Positions 52,370-61,334 of a stretch of DNA of 64,000 nucleotides are shown here, piece by piece. The notes under the pieces are model-generated. The model made no database searches. It was not told the DNA's origin and saw only the letters and a list, made by a program, of their open reading frames with translations. Numbering within the stretch: the first letter of the stretch is position 1; each line of letters opens with the position of its first letter. The position numbers and the translations under genes are program-made. The stretch is from Mycobacterium sp. SMC-8 (GTDB taxonomy: Bacteria; Actinomycetota; Actinomycetes; Mycobacteriales; Mycobacteriaceae), in contig NZ_CP079865.1 in NCBI RefSeq assembly GCF_025263565.1, positions 1,240,001 through 1,304,000 on the forward strand, read 5' to 3'.

Positions 52370-53656
52370 GTGGCCGAGGCCAGTTCGACCGGACAGCGTC
52401 TGCTGATCAAGAACGTGCGAATCTTCGACGGTCTGTCCGACCGGGTCACCGACGGCCACGTGCTGATCGTGGGACGCACCGTCGCCGCGGTGGAATCCTC
52501 GCCGATCGCTGAGACGGACGGCACCGCCGTGATCGACGGCGGCGGGCGCACCCTGATGCCCGGCATGAGCGACGCGCACATCCATCTCGTCGGAATGGCC
52601 AACACCCTGCTCGACCTGGCGATGGGATCCCAGACCCAGCTGGCCGCCTCGACACTGGCCGCGGCGAAGGACACGCTGCTGCGCGGGTTCACCACGGTGC
52701 GCGACATGGCCGGTGACACCGCAGGCATCAAGAAGGTGATCGACGCCCGGCCCGAGCTCGGTCCCCGCATCTATCCCAGCCAGGCCGCGATCTCGCAGAC
52801 CGGCGGCCACGGCGACTTCGGCTTCGTCTACCAGACCCCGACGGCGCTGGGCGGCAGCGAATCCCGCGCTGAGGAGATCGGGTTCATGCGGGTCGCCGAC
52901 GGCGCAGACCGGGTGCTCGCCGCGGTGCGCGAGCAGCTCAAGCTCGGCGCGTCGCAGATCAAGCTGATGGTCGGTGGCGGTGCCGCTTCCCTGTACGACC
53001 CGCTGTACACGGTCCAGTTCACGGCTCCCGAGCTCCGCGCCGCGGTGCAGGCCGCCGCGGATTACGGCACCTACGTGGCCACCCACGTCTACAACGTCAC
53101 GGGGATACGCCGGGCCGTCGAAGCCGGGGTGAAATCCATCGAACACGGACACCTCGCCGACGAACCGACCATCGCGATGCTCGCCGAGCGTGGCGTCTGG
53201 CTGTCCACCCAGCCGTTCGCCGAACACGACCACAGCTTCCTCAACCCGGACAGCGCCGAAAAGAACCGCGAGATCTGCGCCGGCACCGATCAGCTGTTCG
53301 GCTGGGCCACCAAGCACGGGGTCAAGACCGCATGGGGAACCGATCTGCTGTTCGAACCCGACCGCGACGACCTGCAGAGCGCGATGGCAGTCCGGCTCGG
53401 CGAGTACATGACCACCGTCGACGCCCTCAAGATGCTCACCTCCGGCAACGCCGAACTGTTCCGGCTGGCCGGCGACCGCGACCCGTACCGGGCGGCCCGT
53501 CTGGGTGAGATCACCGTCGGCGCCTGGGCCGACGTGCTGCTCGTCGACGGAGATCCGACCACGGACCTGCGCCTGCTGGGCAATCCGCGGCAGAATCTGG
53601 CCGTCATCGTCAAGGACGGCGTGGTCGTCAAGAACCAGCTGGCTGCCCTACCGTGA
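52370..53656 (+). CDS. Amidohydrolase family protein (imidazolonepropionase/prolidase-like)
   Basis: 428 aa from GTG 52370. Composite beta-sandwich and TIM barrel of the amidohydrolase superfamily: L-M-P-G-M-S-D-A-H-I-H-L (H-x-H metal site), carboxylated-Lys region I-K-L-M-V-G-G-G, T-H-V-Y-N, I-E-H-G-H and A-W-G-T-D-L (metal Asp). It ends G-E-I-T-V-G-A-W-A-D-V-L-L-V-D-G-D-P, typical of imidazolonepropionase-like and dipeptidase members. No signal peptide, so cytoplasmic. Overlaps the SDR start (GTGA at 53653-53656). Substrate unknown. Confidence 0.85.
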   Translation: MAEASSTGQRLLIKNVRIFDGLSDRVTDGHVLIVGRTVAAVESSPIAETDGTAVIDGGGRTLMPGMSDAHIHLVGMANTLLDLAMGSQTQLAASTLAAAKDTLLRGFTTVRDMAGDTAGIKKVIDARPELGPRIYPSQAAISQTGGHGDFGFVYQTPTALGGSESRAEEIGFMRVADGADRVLAAVREQLKLGASQIKLMVGGGAASLYDPLYTVQFTAPELRAAVQAAADYGTYVATHVYNVTGIRRAVEAGVKSIEHGHLADEPTIAMLAERGVWLSTQPFAEHDHSFLNPDSAEKNREICAGTDQLFGWATKHGVKTAWGTDLLFEPDRDDLQSAMAVRLGEYMTTVDALKMLTSGNAELFRLAGDRDPYRAARLGEITVGAWADVLLVDGDPTTDLRLLGNPRQNLAVIVKDGVVVKNQLAALP

Positions 53657-54431
53657 CGGGCGTGACCCCGAAGGTTCCGGAGACGCTGCTCGAGGGTCGA
53701 TCCGTGATCGTCACCGGCGCAGCCCGCGGCGTGGGCAGGGGCATCACGTCGGCGCTGCTCGCACGTGGCGCGTCGGTGCTGGCCGTCGATCGCGACGAGC
53801 AGACGCTGCACGACACCGTGGCCGAGCTCGGCCCGCGGGTTCGACCGCTGGTCGCCGACCTCCGCGAACCGGACTGCGCGCAGCGCATCATCGGCGCCGC
53901 TGTGGACGCGTTCGGCACGGTGCACGGTCTGGTGAACAACGCGATCGCCACCAACGAGCCCAAGCCTTTCCAGGACATCACCCGCGAGGACTACGACCTG
54001 GTCTTCGACGTGGGTCCACGCGCGACATTCGAGCTGATGCAGGCGGTGTACCCGGTGCCGTCGGCAACGGGGGCGGCAGCGTCGTCAACCTCGGGTCCGG
54101 GTCGGGCACCCTCGGGAAACCGAAGTTCGGCGCGTACGCCGGAGCCAAGGAAGCGATCCGCGGCATCTCCAAGGCCGCCGCGATGGAGTGGGCCAGAGAC
54201 GGCATCCGGGTCAATGTGGTGTGCCCGTTCGCCGAATCCGACGGCATCCGGTTGTGGCGGGAGATGGCGCCCGAGGCCTACGAACGCAGCCTGCGCAGCG
54301 TGCCGATGGGCCGGCTGGGTGACGTCGGCACCGATATCGGTCCTGTGGTCTGCTTCCTGATCAGCGACGAATCGGCCTATGTCACAGCGCAAACCGTCAT
54401 GGTCGACGGTGGAACCGCCGGCTTCCGTTGA
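53653..54431 (+). pseudogene. Short-chain dehydrogenase/reductase, frameshifted
   Basis: GTG 53653, coupled to the amidohydrolase. The first frame gives the Rossmann motif T-G-A-A-R-G-V-G-R-G, D-R-D-E and V-N-N-A, up to F-E-L-M-Q-A-V-Y-P. It then turns into low-complexity Ser/Arg/Pro. The true continuation N-G-G-G-S-V-V-N-L-G-S-G-S-G, catalytic Y-A-G-A-K, and the C-terminal V-D-G-G-T-A-G-F-R lie in the next frame. One missing base around 54055-54061 explains it. The whole gene would be about 259 aa, normal for the family. Either a real null allele or an assembly error in the CCGGTGCCG run. Confidence 0.8.
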
Positions 54432-55875
54432 GCTGCGACACGCAGTAGGCGCCGAGGACCTCGACCAGCGGGGCGATCCTGACCAGCTCGTGGTGTCCGT
54501 CGTGCGAGAAAAACTCGAGCAGATAGCTCTCGCGGCCGGCCGGCACGCCGACCCCCAGCACGGCGCGGTACCCGAGCCGGGCCAGCAACGCCGCCTCGGC
54601 CCGATCGGATCCGGGGACGTCCGGTCCCGCGATGAACGTGGTGCCCTCGTGAACGGCGCGGGCCGACGCGGGATACGCGGACAGCGGATAGCAGGACGGT
54701 CCCAGATCGGTGATCACGGACAACCCGGACTCTGCCCGCCGAACGCAGTCCACGCAGCGCAGCGTGCGCAGCGCGGCGCCGGGCGCGCATTCCGAGATGG
54801 CCCAGGCGGCGACCCCGGTGACCTGCTGGACCTGGACGGCGAGCAGTTCCAACGCCAGGGGCAGCGTCAGACCGGGCTGCTCCGAGAGCATGCGGACGAC
54901 CGTCCCGGGCAGACTCTCGATCGGCGGTCGCGCCTCGGTGACCCGCCGATTCACCGGGGCCGGCACCGTGGTCATCGTCTCGGCGGTGCTGTAATGCGCC
55001 GGGCCCTGACGTTTGGCCTCCATCAGCGCAGCGTCGGCGGCGGCCAGAAGTGCGTTGCCGTCCCGGATCCCGGGACCGGCCGCGGCCGCACCCCAGGACA
55101 CGGTCACCGCAGACGTCACCGTCGACCGGATGGCCGTCGTCGCGTCCATGGCGAAGACCTGCGCCGAGGCCATGGTGGCGTCGGGCAGCAGCACGCAGAA
55201 CTCGTCCCCACCCAGCCGGGCGGCCACCGCGCCGTCGATCGTCGTGGTCAGACGCTCCAGTTCCCGGGCCACTCCGCGCAGCAGCCGATCCCCGGCAGGG
55301 TGGCCCTCCCTGTCGTTGATGCGCTTGAACCCGTCGAGGTCGCACATGAGCGCCACCGTAATCACTGTGTCCCAGTCGGTTTCGTTCATGCGCCGGTCGA
55401 TGGCCCGCCGGTTGGCGATGCCGGTCAGCGGATCCTCGAACGCGTACCGCCACACTGTGGTGAGCAACTCTGAGCGGCCGATCGCCACCGCGGTGTGCGC
55501 GGCGATCGCCTGCAACAGCCGGGTGTCGTCGAGATCGAAGCGGCGCCCGCCGTCTCCGGTCGCGCTGATCTCGCCCCAGACCGAGTCGCCCACCACGACC
55601 GGAACGGCCAGACGATGCTGGTGCGGCGAACGATCCCCCACCTCGATCAGCGTGCGCAACGCCCTGCGGTCGCGTTCCCACCGGCTGATCGACACCGACG
55701 CCGCACCCAGCGCCGACGCCCCCTGTTCGGCGACGACCTCGAGCACCTCGTCGAAGTGCTCAGCCCGCGAAACGGCGTCGGAGATTCGCAACAACGCCTT
55801 GAGCGCAGGCAGACTGGCGGTCGCGTCAGCGATGCGGGTTGCCGTGTCGACGCCGCCGTCCGTCCCACCCTGCAC
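54397..55875 (-). CDS. GAF-GGDEF-GAF protein (diguanylate cyclase-like)
   Basis: About 492 aa. GTG 55875 has GGGGGA just upstream; a TTG at 55899 is the alternative. An N-terminal GAF domain (about 35-160) precedes a GGDEF domain (about 165-310) with intact R-L-G-G-D-E-F-C-V-L and D-L-D-G-F-K. The usual R-x-x-D inhibitory site before it is not conserved (I-D-G-A). A second GAF-like domain (about 330-480) has several Cys (C-V-D-C-V, S-C-Y-P). Likely makes cyclic di-GMP in response to redox or ligand signals; no EAL domain in this protein. The 3' end overlaps the SDR. Confidence 0.8.
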   Translation of the reverse strand: MQGGTDGGVDTATRIADATASLPALKALLRISDAVSRAEHFDEVLEVVAEQGASALGAASVSISRWERDRRALRTLIEVGDRSPHQHRLAVPVVVGDSVWGEISATGDGGRRFDLDDTRLLQAIAAHTAVAIGRSELLTTVWRYAFEDPLTGIANRRAIDRRMNETDWDTVITVALMCDLDGFKRINDREGHPAGDRLLRGVARELERLTTTIDGAVAARLGGDEFCVLLPDATMASAQVFAMDATTAIRSTVTSAVTVSWGAAAAGPGIRDGNALLAAADAALMEAKRQGPAHYSTAETMTTVPAPVNRRVTEARPPIESLPGTVVRMLSEQPGLTLPLALELLAVQVQQVTGVAAWAISECAPGAALRTLRCVDCVRRAESGLSVITDLGPSCYPLSAYPASARAVHEGTTFIAGPDVPGSDRAEAALLARLGYRAVLGVGVPAGRESYLLEFFSHDGHHELVRIAPLVEVLGAYCVSQLNGSRRFHRRP

Positions 55876-55982
55876 GAAATCCCCCAATCCGCCGGCCAAA
55901 GCGGAGCGCCTGTCATGCTACTCACATCCGGGCGGTGTCGTGGCTGGTGAGGCGAGGTGAGCGACCGGTAGCCTGCCGGGCT

Positions 55983-56999
55983 GTGCAGCCGATACCCGTC
56001 ATCGCGTTGACCGGCTACCTCGGCGCCGGCAAGACGACTCTTCTCAACCACGTGTTACGCAGCCCCGATGCGCGAATCGGGGTGATCATCAACGACTTCG
56101 GCGAACTGAACGTCGACGCTGGGCTGGTCACCGGACAGGTCGACGAACCCGCATCGATCGCCGGCGGGTGCATCTGCTGCCTGCCCGACGAGGGCGGTCT
56201 GGATGCCGCACTGGCCCGTCTGGCCGATCCCAAGCTGCGGCTGGACGCGATCATCGTCGAGGCCAGCGGCCTGGCCGATCCGGTGGCGGTGTCCCGGATC
56301 ATCCGGTTCAGTGGCGTCGATGGGGTGCGGCCGGGCGGGGTCGTCGACGTCATCGACGCGGCGACGCACTTCGACACCGTCGACCGCGACCCCACTCCCC
56401 CGGCGCGCTACGCCGCGGCCACCCTCGTGGTGGTCAACAAGCTCGACCAGATCGCCGGGCACGACCGCGACGCCGCGCTGGAGCGCATCGAGCACCGGGT
56501 CCGCGCGCTCAATTCCCACGCCTACGTCGTCGGCGTCACCGCTGGACGGGTCGACCCGGCGCTGCTCTACGACGTCGCCGGGGACGCCGACCACATCGGC
56601 CAGCTCACCTTCCGCGAGTTGTGGTCCGACACCGCGACCGACACCCACCACCACACCCATGCTGATTCGGTGACGGTGACCGCAGCAGGCTGTGTGGATC
56701 CCGGGGCGGTCATCGATCTGCTCGAGGAGCCGCCGCCCGGGGTGTACCGGATCAAGGGCACGATCGCAGTGCGTTATCGGGCCTCGACGCGGCGGTACAC
56801 CGTCAACGTGGTCGGGCCGTCGGTGCACGTCGCGGTCGCTCCACCGAACGCACCGGCCAACAGCCTGGTCGCGATCGGGATGCACCTCGACGCGGACGGA
56901 ACGCGGGAGCAGATGCGCGCGGCGCTGACGCCGGTGGACGGGGCGGCGCCGGCACACGGTGTGCGACGTCTGCAGCGATACCGCAGGCTCAGCATCTGA
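55983..56999 (+). CDS. CobW/COG0523 G3E-family GTPase, metal chaperone
   Basis: 338 aa from GTG 55983. Walker A G-Y-L-G-A-G-K-T at about 11-18; metal-binding G-G-C-I-C-C at 61-66 (Cys63, 65, 66); guanine-specificity N-K-L-D; and a His-rich stretch D-T-H-H-H-T-H-A-D before the C-terminal CobW_C domain. COG0523 proteins load zinc, cobalt or nickel into client enzymes or respond to zinc starvation. No Zur box is evident in the short upstream gap. The client metal is uncertain. Confidence 0.87.
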   Translation: MQPIPVIALTGYLGAGKTTLLNHVLRSPDARIGVIINDFGELNVDAGLVTGQVDEPASIAGGCICCLPDEGGLDAALARLADPKLRLDAIIVEASGLADPVAVSRIIRFSGVDGVRPGGVVDVIDAATHFDTVDRDPTPPARYAAATLVVVNKLDQIAGHDRDAALERIEHRVRALNSHAYVVGVTAGRVDPALLYDVAGDADHIGQLTFRELWSDTATDTHHHTHADSVTVTAAGCVDPGAVIDLLEEPPPGVYRIKGTIAVRYRASTRRYTVNVVGPSVHVAVAPPNAPANSLVAIGMHLDADGTREQMRAALTPVDGAAPAHGVRRLQRYRRLSI

Positions 57000-57017
57000 C
57001 TCGGCGATACTGACCCG

Positions 57018-57404
57018 ATGGCGGATCGGAACGTTCTCGGCGCACCGTTGGAACCCTGCGGAACCGAACCCATGACCGGGTTCTACCGCGACGGGTGCTG
57101 CAGCACCGGCGACGAGGACCTGGGCCGGCACACCATCTGCGCGGTGGTGACCGCCGAGTTCCTCAGGCACCAGCGTTCGATCGGCAACGATCTGTCCACG
57201 CCGATGCCGGCGTACCGGTTCCCCGGGCTGGTGCCCGGCGACCGGTGGTGTGTGACGGCGCTGAACTGGCTGCGCGCGCACACCGACGGGTACGCCTGCC
57301 CGGTGGTGCTCGCCTCGACACACGAGCGCACCCTGGACTCGGTGCCGCTGGAGGTACTGCGGCGATACGCCGTCGACGTGCCGGACGATCCGGCCGGTTT
57401 ATGA
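57018..57404 (+). CDS. DUF2237 family protein
   Basis: 128 aa, ATG 57018, 18 bases after the COG0523 gene. Family features are N-V-L-G-x-P-L-x-P-C, M-T-G-F-Y-R-D-G-C-C, T-G-x-x-D-x-G-x-H-T-I-C-A and V-L-A-S-T-H. Several Cys and His suggest a metal site. The close linkage to a metal-chaperone GTPase makes it a candidate client. DUF2237 function is unknown. Confidence 0.8.
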   Translation: MADRNVLGAPLEPCGTEPMTGFYRDGCCSTGDEDLGRHTICAVVTAEFLRHQRSIGNDLSTPMPAYRFPGLVPGDRWCVTALNWLRAHTDGYACPVVLASTHERTLDSVPLEVLRRYAVDVPDDPAGL

Positions 57405-57444
57405 CCCTTTACCTGCGCATCTGCAGTCAATATGATCTTGACCC

Positions 57445-57984
57445 ATGTCACTGAGCCCGACCGCCCGGACCGCGTCGTCTGTTCTGCTCGCCTGCGGTGC
57501 GGCGCTGGTCGCGTCGGCGTGCCAGTTCTCGTTCGGTACCGGCGGGCTCGATTACGACAAGCTGGAGAAGGCGATCACCGACGAGCTCAACAGCAGCTAC
57601 TCCTCGATCGACCAGCAGGTCTCCGGCGTCGAGTGCCCCGAACAGGAGCCGAGCCCGGGAAAGGGCGACACCTTCGACTGCACCGCCGAGGTCGGCGGAC
57701 AGACCGTCCGGGTCGCGTCCACCATCACCGACGACGACTACAACGTGGACTTCAGCACCAAAGACACGCTGTACGACTTGCCAAGCACCGCAAGCGCATT
57801 GACCGATGAGCTGTCGAACCAGCTGCAGTTCCCCGTCACGGTGGACTGCGGTGAGGGGCTCAAGGCCGTCGAGATCGGAAAGACGTTCGACTGTGTCGCC
57901 ACCGACCAGCAGGGCGAGGAACGGACCGTGCGGATCACCGCGGAACCGGTCGGCGAGAACGACAGCTGGGAATTGCTGGAGTAA
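57445..57984 (+). CDS. Lipoprotein with two DUF4333 domains
   Basis: 179 aa. Signal peptide with lipobox S-A-C at about residue 26 and Q-F-S-F next. Two tandem DUF4333 units: K-A-I-T-D-E-L...V-S-G-V-E-C-P...G-D-T-F-D-C-T-A, and L-S-N-Q-L-Q-F-P-V-T-V-D-C...G-K-T-F-D-C-V-A. Each has its Cys pair, presumably disulfide-bonded. Extracellular, membrane-tethered. Such small beta proteins recur in mycobacteria without assigned function. Confidence 0.8.
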   Translation: MSLSPTARTASSVLLACGAALVASACQFSFGTGGLDYDKLEKAITDELNSSYSSIDQQVSGVECPEQEPSPGKGDTFDCTAEVGGQTVRVASTITDDDYNVDFSTKDTLYDLPSTASALTDELSNQLQFPVTVDCGEGLKAVEIGKTFDCVATDQQGEERTVRITAEPVGENDSWELLE

Positions 57985-58014
57985 ATCGCTCGCACCGCCT
58001 GGTTAGCTGTTCTC

Positions 58015-58662
58015 ATGGCTTCGGTTCTGACAGTGAACACGGCGACCTTCCCCCTCGACCTCGGATTCCGCACATCCGGAATCGACAAGCGCCCCAGCGC
58101 TGAACCCCTGGCCGTGCGCGCCCCGGGTCCCCGCAGAGGCGGGCTCGGCAGCGGCGTCGTCGGCGACTCGGTATGCGACAGCAAGTACCACGGCGGCGAC
58201 GACCAGGCGGTGTACGCCTACGCCCGCGAGCACCTCGACCGCTGGGCCGGTGAACTCGGCCGCGATCTCACCAACGGCATGTTCGGGGAGAACCTGACCA
58301 CTTCCGGCGTCGACCTCACCGCGTGCCTGATCGGCGAACGCTGGGCGGTCGGCGACGACGGCCTGCTGCTGGAGGTCACCAGCCCCCGCACCCCGTGCCA
58401 GACCTTCGCCAAGTTCCTCGGCATCCGCGGCTGGATCAAGACCTTCACCGCCGCCGGGATGCCGGGTGCGTATTTCCGGGTCATCGAGCCGGGCACGGTT
58501 CGCGCCGGCGATCCCATCGAGGTTGTCCACCGGCCGGACCACACTGTGACGATCGGCACAGTGTTCCGCGCGATCATGGGCGAACGGGAGCTGCTGCCCA
58601 GCTTGGCGGCCGCGGACGCGCTGCCGGACAAGATCAAGGCGAAGGTCGCCAAGGCGGGCTGA
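58015..58662 (+). CDS. MOSC-domain protein (YiiM-like)
   Basis: 215 aa, ATG 58015. MOSC domain with K-Y-H-G-G-D-D-Q-A-V-Y-A-Y, G-M-F-G-E-N-L-T-T-S-G, and the molybdenum-cofactor Cys in R-T-P-C-Q-T-F. The C-terminal helical extension (about 170-215) is typical of YiiM, a reductase of N-hydroxylated compounds in E. coli. Predicted Moco-dependent detoxification of N-oxides or hydroxylamines. Confidence 0.85.
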   Translation: MASVLTVNTATFPLDLGFRTSGIDKRPSAEPLAVRAPGPRRGGLGSGVVGDSVCDSKYHGGDDQAVYAYAREHLDRWAGELGRDLTNGMFGENLTTSGVDLTACLIGERWAVGDDGLLLEVTSPRTPCQTFAKFLGIRGWIKTFTAAGMPGAYFRVIEPGTVRAGDPIEVVHRPDHTVTIGTVFRAIMGERELLPSLAAADALPDKIKAKVAKAG

Positions 58663-58709
58663 CGGCGCCCCACGTTTCACGTCAGCCACCTCGGGAAGGC
58701 TGCACAGAT

Positions 58710-59930
58710 ATGGACGACGCGATCGAATTGACCTCAGCTACTCATCTCGCCGTCAATGCCGCCTGGATGGCAGGCGCCGTCGCAGCGGGCTACGGGCTCG
58801 GCCTGGCCGTGTCGTGGGTGCTGCTGCGGCTGGGCCGTCACAACGCTGTCATGCGCGAAGTGGCTCAGCTGACCCGGATGCCGCTGCGCGCGACCCTGGT
58901 GGTCATCGCGGCCACCGTGGCCGTGCGGCGGATCAGCGACGGGCAGGCGGGCTGGCGCGGCTGGCTGGACCACACGCTGGTGATCGCGCTCATCGCGACC
59001 CTGACCTGGGTGGCGGTGAGCCTGGTCCGGGTGGTCGAACGCCAGGTGATCTCCCGCTTCGCCGGCGGTGACGAAGGATTGACCGATGCCGACCGGCATC
59101 GCCGCAAGATCAAGACGCAGGTCACCGTGCTGCGGCGGCTCGTCGTCGCCGTCGTTGTCATGCTGGGCGCGGCCGCGGCGCTGATGACGTTCCCGTCGTT
59201 CAGTGACATCGGCAAGACGCTGTTCGCGTCGGCCGGGGTGTTGACGGTGGTGGCCGGCCTCGCCGCGCAGACCTCCCTCGGTTCGGTGTTCGCCGGTATC
59301 CAGATCGCGTTCTCCGACGCCATCCGTGTCGGCGACATCGTGGTGCTGGAGGACGAGTGGGGCCGCATCGAGGAGATCACACTGACCTACGTCGTGGTGC
59401 ATCTGTGGGATGAGCGGCGGCTGGTGCTGCCGTGCACATACTTCACCAGCACGCCGTTCCAGAACTGGACCCGGAACGCGACCGAACTGCTCGGCACCGT
59501 GGAGCTCGACGTGGACTTCACTGCCCCGTTCGAGGAGATGCGCGCCGAACTCGACCGCATGCTGCACGCGAACGAGAAGTGGGACGGCCGGGTCGGCGTT
59601 TTGCAGGTGACCGACGCCGTCGACGGGCTCGTCCGGGTGCGAATACTGGTCAGCGCGCCCAACGCCGGCGCGGTGTTCGACCTGCGCTGCGATATCCGCG
59701 AGGGCATGGTCGCCTGGCTGCAGCGCTCCAATCCCGGTGCGCTGCCCCGTCAGCGGCTCGAACACCACACCCAGTCCGGCCGCACGGTCGAGACCGCACC
59801 GCATGCCGCATCGCAGGCCGACTCGGGACTGTTCAGCGGCAGCGCGCACGCCGAGCGCCGCGGCCGCGCGTTCGATCACGCCGGCAACCCCCCAGAGAGC
59901 GTGCTGGCCGGGGTGCGCCACCACGAATGA
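58710..59930 (+). CDS. MscS-family mechanosensitive channel
   Basis: 406 aa from ATG 58710. About four to five helices in residues 10-200, the pore-lining segment with G-V-L-T-V-V-A-G-L-A-A-Q-T-S-L-G-S-V-F-A-G (about 180-200), then the MscS beta-domain (R-V-G-D-I-V-V-L). The cytoplasmic tail is Ser/Ala/His-rich and probably disordered (about 345-406). It opens under membrane tension to release osmolytes, although small-conductance relatives vary. The stop overlaps the kinase-like gene start by four bases. Confidence 0.87.
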   Translation: MDDAIELTSATHLAVNAAWMAGAVAAGYGLGLAVSWVLLRLGRHNAVMREVAQLTRMPLRATLVVIAATVAVRRISDGQAGWRGWLDHTLVIALIATLTWVAVSLVRVVERQVISRFAGGDEGLTDADRHRRKIKTQVTVLRRLVVAVVVMLGAAAALMTFPSFSDIGKTLFASAGVLTVVAGLAAQTSLGSVFAGIQIAFSDAIRVGDIVVLEDEWGRIEEITLTYVVVHLWDERRLVLPCTYFTSTPFQNWTRNATELLGTVELDVDFTAPFEEMRAELDRMLHANEKWDGRVGVLQVTDAVDGLVRVRILVSAPNAGAVFDLRCDIREGMVAWLQRSNPGALPRQRLEHHTQSGRTVETAPHAASQADSGLFSGSAHAERRGRAFDHAGNPPESVLAGVRHHE

Positions 59931-60835
59931 CGGGTGACAGAACCGGGCGCGCGGTGGCCGCCGCCGTGACCGCCGGACGCAACCTCGGACTCGATGTGCG
60001 GCACGGCGCGGTGCTCCACGATGTGTTCTCCGTGGTGGTACACCTGCAACCGGAGCCGGTGGTCGCGCGTGTCCCGGTAGTGCTGACCAGCAGCGCCCGG
60101 CCCGAACAGCAGAGCGTGCGCCAGCAGCGCGAACTCGACGTCGCCGCGTGGCTGCACGATCAGGGCGTTCCCGTGGTCCCGCCGTCGCCTCTGGTGCCCC
60201 GTCGCCCCGTGCGCCGCGACGGATTCTCGATGACATTCTGGGAGCTGGCCGATCTGGCGCCCGACCATGAGCCGTATCGCGGTGCCGGCATGTCCTACAG
60301 CGCGGCGCTGCACGCGGCCCTGGCCGGCTACCCCGGCGAGCTGCCGTTCCTGGGTCCGTTCAACGACGGGTTGCCGGAGATGCTCGAGCATCTCGGGACC
60401 GTCGACCTTCTGACCGTGGCCGAGATCGATCGGGCCCGCGACGAATTCGCCGACCTTCGGGAGATGTTGTCTGACCGCGCGGCGTTCGCGGCCGCCTTCG
60501 GTGGGATTGCGGTGCAGCCGCTACAAGGAGACGCGCCGTCGCACAACGTGATCCGGACGACGTCGGGCATCCGGTTCTCCGACTTCGAAGACGTCACCAG
60601 CGGACCAGTGGAATGGGACCTCGCGCTACTGGAGGCCGACGCCGTCGCCGAATACGACGCCGCGGCACGGCGGCGCGGGATGCGCACCAACGACCCGCAG
60701 GTACGGACGACCATGGACCGCGCGCGCCGGCTGCAGTTCATCGGCTGCCTGACCTTGATTCCCCAGTTACCGGTCCTCGCTCAGGGACTGAGCGAGGTCC
60801 TCGCGCAGTGGCGGGCTCAGGTGGGCAGCCCGTAG
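59927..60835 (+). CDS. Aminoglycoside-phosphotransferase-fold kinase-like protein
   Basis: 302 aa, ATG 59927 overlapping the MscS stop. The kinase C-lobe shows L-Q-G-D-A-P-S-H-N-V-I as catalytic loop (Asp and Asn) and F-S-D-F-E-D as metal-binding motif. The N-lobe is abbreviated, with no clear Lys-containing strand motif besides L-T-S-S-A-R-P. Small-molecule kinase of unknown substrate. Translational coupling to a mechanosensitive channel is unusual and could signal a shared osmotic or envelope role. Confidence 0.72.
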   Translation: MTGDRTGRAVAAAVTAGRNLGLDVRHGAVLHDVFSVVVHLQPEPVVARVPVVLTSSARPEQQSVRQQRELDVAAWLHDQGVPVVPPSPLVPRRPVRRDGFSMTFWELADLAPDHEPYRGAGMSYSAALHAALAGYPGELPFLGPFNDGLPEMLEHLGTVDLLTVAEIDRARDEFADLREMLSDRAAFAAAFGGIAVQPLQGDAPSHNVIRTTSGIRFSDFEDVTSGPVEWDLALLEADAVAEYDAAARRRGMRTNDPQVRTTMDRARRLQFIGCLTLIPQLPVLAQGLSEVLAQWRAQVGSP

Positions 60836-61254
60836 TCCATCGGCGGGCCGTCGGGTCCGACGGCGCCCTGGTCGGCGATCGCGGTGGCCACCGCGACCCC
60901 GTCGTGCACGACGCCGAGCACCACGACGTGGCGCTTGAGGGTGCTGGGCCGGCCGATCTGATGGGTGTCGGCGGTGATGCGGAAGGTGGTGGTCTGCCCG
61001 TCGGGGGTGCTCGTCGTCAGCGAGTCCTTCGTCACCGCGATCACCTGGCCGGCGCGGTGGATCTGCTGCGGCGCCGGTGTCGACACCGCAGGTTGCCGCG
61101 GCGTGGGCTGCGGCTGCGTCTGCGCCACCGAGGACGTCCACAGCCAGCCCGCCGCGCCCGCGGCGACCATCATCGCCGCCGTGGTGAAACGGTGCGTGAC
61201 CTGGGGGTCCCGGCTCACCTGCCGGTGCCGTGCGCGGTGCTCGATCGTTGCCAT
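60817..61254 (-). CDS. Secreted or membrane-anchored protein with small beta domain
   Basis: 145 aa from ATG 61254. A hydrophobic segment (about 23-46) follows a basic N-terminus, so a signal anchor is likely. A Pro/Gln/Thr linker precedes a domain (about 70-130) with V-I-A-V-T-K-D-S-L-T-T-S-T-P-D-G-Q-T-T-T-F. This resembles the small OB-like beta domains seen in other actinobacterial exported proteins. Overlaps the kinase-like gene tail-to-tail by 19 bp. Unknown function. Confidence 0.62.
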   Translation of the reverse strand: MATIEHRARHRQVSRDPQVTHRFTTAAMMVAAGAAGWLWTSSVAQTQPQPTPRQPAVSTPAPQQIHRAGQVIAVTKDSLTTSTPDGQTTTFRITADTHQIGRPSTLKRHVVVLGVVHDGVAVATAIADQGAVGPDGPPMDYGLPT

Positions 61255-61334
61255 GTCGAGGTGTGGTCTACCCCAACCGCGCATCCTGAAACGGATATGC
61301 GAGACCGGTGACCGTTTGCCGGCGGCGGTAGGCC

